A stretch of DNA of 64,000 nt from Wolfiporia cocos (taxonomy: Eukaryota; Basidiomycota; Agaricomycetes; Polyporales; Phaeolaceae): NCBI GenBank assembly GCA_029448655.1, contig JACCLO010000009.1, positions 1,116,001 through 1,180,000 of the forward strand, in the 5' to 3' direction. The translations under genes were made by a program, and so were the position numbers. The stretch's first letter is position 1, and each line of letters begins with the position of its first letter. The notes below the pieces were generated by a model. The model was not told the DNA's origin and made no database searches. It saw only the letters and a list, made by a program, of their open reading frames with translations. Below are positions 1 through 8,414 of the stretch, one piece after another.

Positions 1-3000
1 AAGCGGATTTCCATGAATTAATCAGGATATCCTGCGCGGCATATAGATCGTAGCCGATCGCATCGGTTGTTCCCCTGGTCGGTAGTTTGCCGTTGACTCC
101 TACTTCGATTTCTAAGTCTTCGTTGAACTCAACGTCGGAATGTACCCATTGCCCTGTAAAGGGGTCGCGCTTGTAGTACACTTTCGGTTGTGTAGGATCA
201 ACATCGTCTCGATATTGGGGCCAGTCATCGGGCCAGACACATGTGTCCGAATCCCAATCCGGCGAGTCAGGGTCAAAGACGGCTATTGTCTGCCGTGTTC
301 CGCCGAGTCTAGTTGATCGGCGAAGGGGTTGATTTGGGTCGGTACTAAGGGCTGAATATTTTGCCTTGTACTCGTCCAATATCTCCTTAGCGTTAGCCAA
401 GTGTTCCTCGATTTCCCACGTGTCTTCCGCAGGTCCGGTGCCTTTCCAATGGATAAGGTATTCCCACCGGCCGTGTCGGTTACGATGGTTGAGAATGGCT
501 TCCACTTCCCATTCTTCCGGGTCTTCCATTTCCATTGGCTTGGCAGCCGCAGGGGGATGACTTTTTTGACCTTCGATGGTTGATTCTTTGTACATGACCA
601 GTTTTGAAGCATGGAACACAGGGTGATAAGCCCTATATTGTGCGTCCATGTACACCTTGAACGTTACCGGTCCCAATTTTTCCGTGATTCGGAATGGGCC
701 GATGTAGCGAGGGGCTAAACTTCTCTCGGTGTCTTGCCAACTTCGCACGTCCACGAGTACTTTGTCGCCCACTTTGAAGGGGACGACTTGCTTCTTTTGG
801 TCATAGTACCAGGACCATCTTTCGGCTGCAATTTTCATTGCCGCCTTAGCTTTTTCCTGTGCAGAGAACCGTGTGTTCGCAATTTCTACTAAGTCTTTGT
901 TTCAACTTGGTTCAAAACTGCTTGGTCCTGCAATAGGATGACGACCTAATTCTACCAGGAATGGAGATTCCTTGGTAGTTTCGCTGGCTGCATTATTGTA
1001 CGCAAATTCCGCTGTTGGCAGGAACTCCGACCAGTTATCTTTTTGGTACGTATTGATATAGCACCGTAGATACTGTTCGAGTATTTGATTTACTCGTTCG
1101 GTTTGTCCGTCTGCCTGCGGATGGTACGCAGTAGTCATCGACCTTTGAATTCCCAGCAGGGTGCACCATTCACCAAATAGTTTTGAGGCGAATTGTGTCC
1201 CTCTGTCCGATACTATCTGTTTCGGTAACCCGTGTAAGGGATATACCTTTTGATAGAGTATCGTAGCTAGGTCTTTCGTTGAGAAGGTATTTTCTATTGG
1301 GAAAAACCTTGCTCTTTTGGTCAACCGATCCACTACAACCATGATCGCGTCATGCATTCCTGATGGGGGTATCTGAGTAATCAGGTCTATTGTCACCACT
1401 TCCCACGGGCCTGACGGCACCGGAAGGGGTTGCAGGGGGCCGTACGGCTTCTGCGGATGGTTCTTCATACGTTGGCATGTGTCACATCCGTCTACGTATT
1501 TTTTGACGTAAACGAACATTCTGGGCCACCAATAGTTGCGGCTTAGCAATTCGTACGTTTTGTAGCGTCCGAAATGCCCAGCTGACTTGTGATCGTGATG
1601 ATACTCGACCACTTGCCGTCTGATATCCGCTGGTGTAGCTGGAACGTAGACTTTGCCTCTTCGGAGGAGTAACCCTCCTTCGTAGTTCCATTCTGATAGG
1701 TCTTTTTTGAATTCACGAGGGCCGGATGAGAGCAGCTCCTTGTAGTCTTTTGTGACCTTGTCGTCTAGCAACGCTTTGCAAATCTCTCGGAGTATCGATT
1801 CATCTTCCAATTGTGGGGCAGCATGGGAGGTATCAAGAGCCATTGCCATGTACTCTTGCTCGAACCACTCAGGTTTCAGAAGAACCTGATCGTGATTATC
1901 GAGATCCACCCCCTCCTCATGGTCTGGCCGCCTGGACAGAGGATCCGCGGTTAGCATTGTTTTGCCAGGTTTGTGCTTCATTTGGAAGTTGAAGCGTGAG
2001 AGGTACAGTGCCCAACGGGCTTGTCGTCTCGTCAGTTTTTGCGCCGTTTTGAAATAGGTCAGGTTTAGGTGATCCGACCATATCTCGAATTTTTCAGGGT
2101 GTCCCTCTAGGTAGTGTCGCCACTCCTCTAGAGCCCTGATGACAGCCAACATTTCCTTGTCGTAGATCTCGTAGTTCCTTTCCGGGGCACTTAGCAATTT
2201 GCTATAGTACGCCACGGGGTGGAATTTTTTATCCGTAGGATCTAACTGAGATAGTACTGCTCCGGTAGCGAAGTCTGACGCATCTGTTTCTACGCGGAAA
2301 GGCTGATCGTGCGACGGAATTCGAAGCACGGGCGCTTTGGTAAATGCTTCCTTTAGGGTTTGGAAGGCATTTTCCTGCTCGGCGTCCCAGTGCCAAGCTT
2401 CTGACTTTTTGGTCAGCATGGTGAGTGGTTTGGCTATTTTTGAGAAGCCTTCTATGAATCGCCTGTAGAAATTGGCAAATCCAAGGAAAGCTTGAACCTC
2501 TTTGACCTTAGTAGGTCTAGGCCAGTCCTGAACTCCGGCGTACTTCTTCGGGTCCATCATGATGTTACCGTCGGAAATGATCATTCCTAGGTATTCGATG
2601 GAAGACTGTTCAAAAAAGCACTTTTCGGGCTTCGCATACAAGTCCGAGTCCTTCAGGGTTTGGAGAACCCCTTTGGTAAGTCGCCGATGTTCCTCCATAT
2701 CATTCCCAAAAATCAAGATGTCGTCTAGGTAGACAACCACCTTGCCGGTCCGAATGAACGGTGCGAGGATAGAGTTCATCATCGCTTGGAACGTTGCAGG
2801 GGCATTGCAGAAACCGAAATACATTACTGTTGCCTCGTATAGTCCACGGTGTGTAATAAACGCTGTCTTCCATTCATCACCTTCCTTGATGCGGACATTA
2901 TTGTATCCCCATCTAAGGTCTATTTTGGTGAAGATGGTCGCATGGGACAATTGATCGATTAGGTCATCGATCCGAGGTATCGGATAACGATTTTTTACGG

Positions 3001-3657
3001 TTATTTCGTTTAGCCTCCTGTAATCGACAACCATCCGCAGTCCTCCGTCCTTTTTGTGGACGAAGAAGACCGGGGATGCCATCGGACTTTCGGATGGTCG
3101 AATGTAACCCTTCCGTAGTTCGGTGTCTATCCACTCATCCAAGCTATTACGCTCTTGGGGAGACATTTTGTATGGTTTTACCGGGGGAGGAAGCTGCGCA
3201 TCTGGTTCAAGCACTATGGCGTGATCCCAGGGCTTCCGTTCCGGCATCCTCTCTGACGCCTTTTGTGAGAACACCGTTGGCCCATACTCTTGGTATTGTT
3301 CGGGCACTAACAATCGCCATTTTTCAATGTCAATCGGTGGTGTGTTTTCCTCACGGTCGTCTGCTTCGTCGAGGTCTTTGTCAAGTACCTCGGCTACCAA
3401 CTGTGTCAGCAGGTTCATTTCCTCGTCGTCAAGGGTTGCCACCCAAGCGATCAAAGGATTTTCGGGGTCCTCCTCTCCTAATATGTCCACGGGAGTGTCC
3501 CAAATCGAATTTACTTCGATGATTTCCTTTTCTGGGAGTTCAACTGCTTCCTCCTCAGAAGGGCGGTTACCCTTTTTTCTGGCGTGGGGTTGGTCGTGTG
3601 TACAGGGTGCATATTCCATTTCTCCTTTCCTCCAATCAAAGGTAGGATTGTGGAGAC
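1..3657 (-). pseudogene. pol: Element B pol: reverse transcriptase, RNase H, integrase, chromodomain, start of dUTPase
   Basis: Main part of the B polyprotein, read right to left from the A insertion. Visible: the end of the protease-RT linker with a PERKPWDHAI block (about 3230), RT with YLDDILIF (about 2720), RNase H with ETDASDFATG (about 2290) and the Glu in YDKEMLAVIRALEEW, the zinc-binding HHDH...CDTC of integrase (about 1600-1480), and the integrase Asp-Asp-Glu core (TIDL, SDRG, TERVNQ). The frame has one TGA at 902-904 and then stays open in the same frame to position 1, through a chromodomain (about 520-380) and dUTPase motif 1 (IGYDLYAA) at the edge. Everything but the single stop looks coding, so loss of function is recent. 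The small frame on this strand at 283-612 is a shadow. Confidence 0.92.
1908..1919 (-). promoter_or_regulatory. Internal polypurine tract of B
   Basis: Minus-strand TGAGGAGGGGGT between RNase H and integrase. It corresponds to the 12-nt TGAAGAGGGGGT shared in A, E and I with the tract at the 3' LTR. Confidence 0.5.
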
Positions 3658-4354
3658 TGTCACAGATTTGGGACATGTCACTATTTTTCCCGTATTTTTA
3701 CCTATTTATCTGGTATTTCTACGACCTTGTAGACATTTACGCTGCTAAGCGCCCGTCTACACGTACACGCAACCAAACAACACGTACACAACGCGGTATA
3801 CGTCCACTAGTCATAACAACACGTACATAACACGTTTGTACGCGTCAATGACTCAGCGGACTAACCTCCGGTGTCACGCGCCTTACGCATATCCCGTTAT
3901 CGGGCTATGTCACTACAATTGGATAAGCGGCCCGCTCGTTATCACATGCCAATGCCCTTAGTATTACTCATATCCCGATACCGGTATATAATAATCACGT
4001 GCATGGCTTACTAACGTAGCAACGCCACTTCCACAACATGGACCTACGGTCCTAACAACGTTTCTTACTGGTGCGGCCATTACCGGCGCACATGGTCTAC
4101 TGTAGTTTACGACTTAGCTGTATTAGTTACGTCTGCGCACAGACCGTCTTCATGTTTGGCTCCCTTACTGGTAACCAAACAATGCATGTATATAAGTAGG
4201 GCTATCGCTACGATAAGCCTTAGATTTGTTCTCTGCATTCGCACAGTCACATATCATCTCTGCTTGCGCCCACTAGTCTCCTCACCAACCTCCAGCAACT
4301 CCTTCAAGTCGCATATTAGGTTATAGTGTGAGTCCCACAGTCTAGTCTGTGTCA
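3658..4354 (+). repeat. 5' LTR of element A
   Basis: Begins TGTCACAG and ends CTGTGTCA. The TATA box TATATAAG is at 4189-4196. The predicted transcript start AGATTTGTTCT (4222-4232) lies 33 nt downstream of the TATA start and is exactly complementary to the primer site after the LTR. A GTGAGT donor-like site is at 4328-4333. Confidence 0.96.
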
Positions 4355-4421
4355 TAAGAACAAATCTCCCCCCTACCCCCGCCCTTGCGCTTGCGCTTGG
4401 GTCTGGGTTTCTATCCTACAG
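4328..4421 (+). other. Candidate intron across the LTR end and primer site of A
   Basis: Donor GTGAGT at 4328, acceptor after GGTTTCTATCCTACAG at 4421, 94 nt. Equivalent donor and acceptor pairs occur in D (94 nt), E (105), I (88) and B (81). This is an inference from conservation; no clear branch site is visible in A. Confidence 0.5.
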
Positions 4422-5352
4422 GGGCTATTGCTCGTTGCTGCGCACATCCCTTTCTGCCTGACAAGGCGATTGGGGTGATAGTTGAGATCTGGGGGATACA
4501 TCGCCACCCTCGGCAGAGGATTGGCAACCAGGGAAGCCACACCGCCTTTTTAGGCAGGAGGCCTACCTAACCCGGACTCCAGGGTCAAGGAGACATGGTC
4601 CTCGCTGACAAGCTTGGACTATGCGCGGTTAAGACCCGCCTGTGGAGAAAAGGGGACGGTCTGCCCGTGTGCGCCCAACCCCCTGTCATGGCAAGCGTTG
4701 TTCAGCGCCCCATCACTATCCACAGGGTCATCATTACGATGGCATGGGAATTTTCCAAAGCCGCCGCCCAGGCGTAAGGGCCCTGCTTTGAACCCATTAT
4801 GGGAAAAGCAGTGAGGGGGATCATCTTCGGATAATCCTGCCAAAGGACAAGTGCGGTAGCCACAAAACATAAGTCCTCCGGGCAGTTCGGCGTGCACGTC
4901 ATGGGGTCAAATAGGGCAAAGGGGTACACTTGCGCGCCTTAGGGCTAATCCACTTACCTGTGGACGCGATGGTATTCCAATGTCCTGAAAAAGTCCCCGT
5001 GATAGTCTGTAGACGGCAACCTCATTGTTGAAGCATGGACAGGCTAAGGGATGTAAAATCCCAGCCACTTTCCGGCATCGTCCCTCCGGGGCGGTGTCGT
5101 GTATCCGATTCCCAATCATCTGACCCAGGAACCGGCCTGGCAGTCAGCAACTCTACCCCTGGAGTCGGCGCCTCTGACCGTTAGGGTCATGCGAATATCC
5201 GCGCCGTCTCGGCACAGGGTTTGCGCGCAACATAAGAGTAATTATGCCCCGTAGTACACCTTCTTTGCTCCTGAAAAGGAGTCCACTACCCTACCTTACA
5301 TAACCCCTTTCATTCCTGTTCTTGGACGTATCACTGGGAAACTTCGTTTCTC
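4355..5352 (+). other. Long non-coding leader of element A
   Basis: About 1 kb with no credible reading frame. Four blocks are shared with the leader of non-coding element D: 4571-4591 (55845-55866 in D), 4633-4695 (55909-55970), 4751-4785 (56051-56084) and 4854-4897 (56162-56205). A perfect hairpin CTCCT-GAAA-AGGAG lies at 5268-5281, 71 nt before the ORF1 start. Conservation without coding suggests an RNA function such as packaging or translation control. Confidence 0.7.
4357..4367 (+). promoter_or_regulatory. Self-priming primer binding site of A
   Basis: AGAACAAATCT, two nt past the LTR end, is the exact reverse complement of the predicted first 11 nt of the transcript (4222-4232). Tf1-type elements prime minus-strand DNA this way, without a tRNA. 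Confidence 0.8.
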
Positions 5353-6276
5353 ATGAAAGCTGCACTTTCTAGAATCATGCCCCGCGTTACCCGTCGCACC
5401 CGTGGCTCCTCCACTGCCCCTTACGTCAAACCGGCGAAGCGGTCTCTTCTCAGCCGCATCGACACCGCCGACATTCCTCGGGCAGAGGACGTCACCTACA
5501 CGCTTCCTGTAAAGGAAGACTACACCGGGAAGCTCCATCTTTGGGAGATTCCCGTCCACATGCCAAAGCACATTGCTGAGGCTGGGAAACCCGCTCCTCG
5601 ACCTCCCAAACCAGTTCCGCTCGCTAAGCGTATCTGGACAGAGGAAGAGAAGCTAGCGCAATCCATTACCGCCATGGAGAATCTCATCGAACTCCGCGAA
5701 ATCAACAAGCTCAAGCTCGCTCGCGATAAGCTGAATAAGCGAATCGCCGCCAAACAAGCCGCCAAGGAAGCCAAGCAAGCAGCTTCTTCACTGGCCCTCC
5801 GTCTCTCCAGCCCGGCGGCCGGACCTTCTGTTCCGGCCAACCACAAGATTCTCGACCCTTCCCTCGTCTTCGGGAAGAAGAAGCCTCTCCAAGCATGCGA
5901 TCAAGTTATTCCCATGCTAGAAGGCACTCTCACTCGCCTCACTCCTCTCGCCAACCACCCCCCTAATTACCCAGGCTTCCATATGGAAAACGACATGCGT
6001 TTCCACACTATGGTAGTAGAATTAGAGGACTTGGTGGATAACGTAAAGGATAGAGCGAGACGGGGGAGGATCACCAATAGAGACTGGAGAATTATGAAAA
6101 AGTACTGTAAACAGCTCGGCAGTATTTCCTTTTTGGATTGGCGTACGGACTTAGCTCGTATCGTAGCAGAATGCGTAGCGCTACAAATTACTTTTGCCTT
6201 CGGTGTAACACCACCTGACAAGGTGGCAGGGCCCTCAACTACTTCGGTAGAAGAGGATATACTCGCGATTGTATAG
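5353..6276 (+). CDS. ORF1 of element A, unrecognised protein upstream of gag
   Basis: A 307-residue frame between the leader and gag. I do not recognise a known domain. It is basic at the N terminus, has a Lys/Ala/Glu-rich helical or coiled-coil stretch at about residues 95-150 (ELREINKLKLARDKLNKRIA), and ends in an acidic EEDILAIV. It holds the same place as the ORF1 frames of B, E and I; a shared feature is a short LWEIP or LWDIP block near the N terminus. The C terminus resembles the ORF1 remnant of C (EELLAIA). The start is the first ATG of the frame; an ATG at 5377 (MPRVTRRT) is also possible, as ORF1 of B, E and I begins MP. It may be a Gag-like accessory or RNA-binding protein, but that is a guess. 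Confidence 0.82.
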   Translation: MKAALSRIMPRVTRRTRGSSTAPYVKPAKRSLLSRIDTADIPRAEDVTYTLPVKEDYTGKLHLWEIPVHMPKHIAEAGKPAPRPPKPVPLAKRIWTEEEKLAQSITAMENLIELREINKLKLARDKLNKRIAAKQAAKEAKQAASSLALRLSSPAAGPSVPANHKILDPSLVFGKKKPLQACDQVIPMLEGTLTRLTPLANHPPNYPGFHMENDMRFHTMVVELEDLVDNVKDRARRGRITNRDWRIMKKYCKQLGSISFLDWRTDLARIVAECVALQITFAFGVTPPDKVAGPSTTSVEEDILAIV

Positions 6277-6377
6277 TAGAAATACTATCATCTTTTAACT
6301 CTGAAATAGAGTGCGAGTGTGATCTATAACGAAAGTTGCAGCTTTCAAACCCAATCCCTTCTTAAGAATCTAAGACA

Positions 6378-8414
6378 ATGAGTAACCGGAAACTAACATT
6401 CGTCACAAACAGATTCACAATGTCTTCCACCTCCTCAGTCAGCACCCCCCTCGCTCCCCGCAAGATGCGCCTCCGCTCAGAAGGTCCGGTGACCCCGGTA
6501 GCTGGTCCCTCGGGAACCCAGCAACTGGTGACGCTGGAGCACCTAAGCGAGGGAGAGGAAGAAGAAGAGGAGGAAGAGGAAATGCCGGATTTCGCTCCCC
6601 CACAAAGGGAATCTCCGACCAACCCCATGGGTACACGCCCAGGCTCGCCCATTGCCGGATACCCCCCGGCTCGTCGCACCCGCCCCATCGGACCCGCCAC
6701 CACCCTGGAAATGGAATTTTCAGGGCCAACACGACAGACTAATAGTGCTGTCGAAAACAACCTCAAAGCGTACCTCCCCGAGGAGGAACACCATAAGGTG
6801 GATGGGTCCATACATGGGCCAATCATTGACGCAGCCGTCCAACGAGGGGCGGCAATCAGCCATGACACCACCGACACCTTAGGTCGAATGGTGCACGCCC
6901 GCCTGGAGCGCATCCATGGACGAATCGACTCCCTGGTTGGGCAATCCAGGGCAATCGAACAGAAGGCCCAAGACGAGTTACACGAAGCGGTCAATTCGGT
7001 CCGGAACGAGGTGCTGTCCACTCTGGTGGACCTCGGCAAGGAACTCCGACAGGAGTACACCGCCAAGTTCTCCGCAATGGAGAAGGAGCTCCGGAAAGAC
7101 TACCGGTCCCGGCTGGACGACCTCGAGGATGCATTTGCCGAACGCATGGAGAAGGTGGACGAGGAACTCCGGAGGATTCGCAAAAATCCCTCCGTCCCCA
7201 ACCCTCCCAGCGTCCGCACGCCACCGGAAGACTCAGCACCGGCCCCCGGCAATGCTCAAGTCCGTGCAGCCGAGGCCGCTGCCGCAGCACAAGCTGCAGC
7301 CGCTGCCGCAGCAGCCGTCGCCCCGCAGATTCCAGGTCTGCCTCAAAACCTGAAAATCCCCCCTCCCCCCGAATTCTCCGGGTCATCTGGAAAGGTGACC
7401 GCACAGGAATGGGTGGAGAAGATGGGTCTCTACTTCGGCACCCTCCGAGTTTACGACGACCACGACCGCATTACCACCGCCCTGTTCCGAGTAACCGGGG
7501 ACGCCTACAAGTTTTTCTCGCCTCTTATCAAAAAGGCAGGAAACGGCGAGCCCCTCGGTACATGGGAGGACTTCACCAAGTCGGTGATGGTCCAATACGG
7601 TAAAATGACGGACAAGGAAATCGCGAAAAAGGAAATCCGAGGCTACTACGGTACCAAGGGCAAGGAACTCGCAGAGTCGAACTACTTCAACTACTGCGAA
7701 CGGTTCCGTACCCTCGGTCGCCTATCGGAAACCGCCAACGAGACCCTGGTTTGGGAGTTCACCGAAACTCTCCCAGAAAAGGTTAAGGACACCTTGAACG
7801 TCCTCGGCAAAACCCCGTTCTTCAAGGCCCCGACCGACATCGAGCCTCTGATAGATTTCGCCCTCGAAATGTATCAGACATCTTACCCTGACAAGATCAA
7901 GGGCTCGATCTTCGAGAAGGCCGGCAAAAAGGACTCGGCACCTGCCGAAAAGAAGGAGACGTCCTCCGCTTCTGCAAAGAAGTCGGAGAAGAAAAAGGAC
8001 AAGGGAAAGGCGCCCGCTAAAGCCCCCGCCGACACCACCAACGCCGTCTGCACATACTGCAAGCAGACAGGACATTACTTCAACAAATGTCCTAAGCTTG
8101 CGGCAGACAAGGCCGCGGGAACATTCGTGCCTGCCGCTCAGCGGGCCGAGCAACAAAGGGCGAAGGATGCAGCTGCCGCGTCTGGAAAGACCACGACTGC
8201 TCCTTCGGGTAGTGGAAAGGGACAGGCTTCTGGCAAGAAGCCGTACTCGGCGCCCCCCGCGGATGGCAAGACGTATCGTGCCCGAACGATCTGGGAAGAA
8301 GTGACAGCTGACTCAAGCTCAGCAGGACCCTCGGCCCCCGCCACCACCGTCGCCAATGTCGGGACCATCTCGGTTCCCCTCGCCCCAACCACACGTCTCG
8401 AAGACGTTCTGTGA
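6378..8414 (+). CDS. gag: Gag of element A
   Basis: Structural protein of 678 residues. In order: Ser/Pro-rich N terminus with an acidic run (residues about 55-70), a charged coiled-coil (about 195-270), a Pro-rich hinge and Ala-rich run (7266-7323), a capsid-like core beginning PPPEFSG (about 7360-7920), a Lys-rich stretch, and one classical CX2CX4HX4C zinc knuckle (CTYCKQTGHYFNKC, residues about 557-570). The C terminus carries VGT...LAPTTR, shared with B, C and I. An ATG at 6420 (MSSTSS) is an alternative start. The last 59 nt overlap pol, which is in the +1 frame, unlike the -1 arrangement of B, E, I and H. Confidence 0.92.
   Translation: MSNRKLTFVTNRFTMSSTSSVSTPLAPRKMRLRSEGPVTPVAGPSGTQQLVTLEHLSEGEEEEEEEEEMPDFAPPQRESPTNPMGTRPGSPIAGYPPARRTRPIGPATTLEMEFSGPTRQTNSAVENNLKAYLPEEEHHKVDGSIHGPIIDAAVQRGAAISHDTTDTLGRMVHARLERIHGRIDSLVGQSRAIEQKAQDELHEAVNSVRNEVLSTLVDLGKELRQEYTAKFSAMEKELRKDYRSRLDDLEDAFAERMEKVDEELRRIRKNPSVPNPPSVRTPPEDSAPAPGNAQVRAAEAAAAAQAAAAAAAAVAPQIPGLPQNLKIPPPPEFSGSSGKVTAQEWVEKMGLYFGTLRVYDDHDRITTALFRVTGDAYKFFSPLIKKAGNGEPLGTWEDFTKSVMVQYGKMTDKEIAKKEIRGYYGTKGKELAESNYFNYCERFRTLGRLSETANETLVWEFTETLPEKVKDTLNVLGKTPFFKAPTDIEPLIDFALEMYQTSYPDKIKGSIFEKAGKKDSAPAEKKETSSASAKKSEKKKDKGKAPAKAPADTTNAVCTYCKQTGHYFNKCPKLAADKAAGTFVPAAQRAEQQRAKDAAAASGKTTTAPSGSGKGQASGKKPYSAPPADGKTYRARTIWEEVTADSSSAGPSAPATTVANVGTISVPLAPTTRLEDVL

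Noticed and set aside
283..612. 109-codon minus-strand frame
   Set aside because: It is a shadow in another frame of the B integrase, chromodomain and linker, which read open in the pol frame.
4355..5352. Small frames in the A leader (for example 4385-4570, 4619-4897)
   Set aside because: They are not conserved as protein in the homologous D and B leaders, whereas the nucleotide blocks are.
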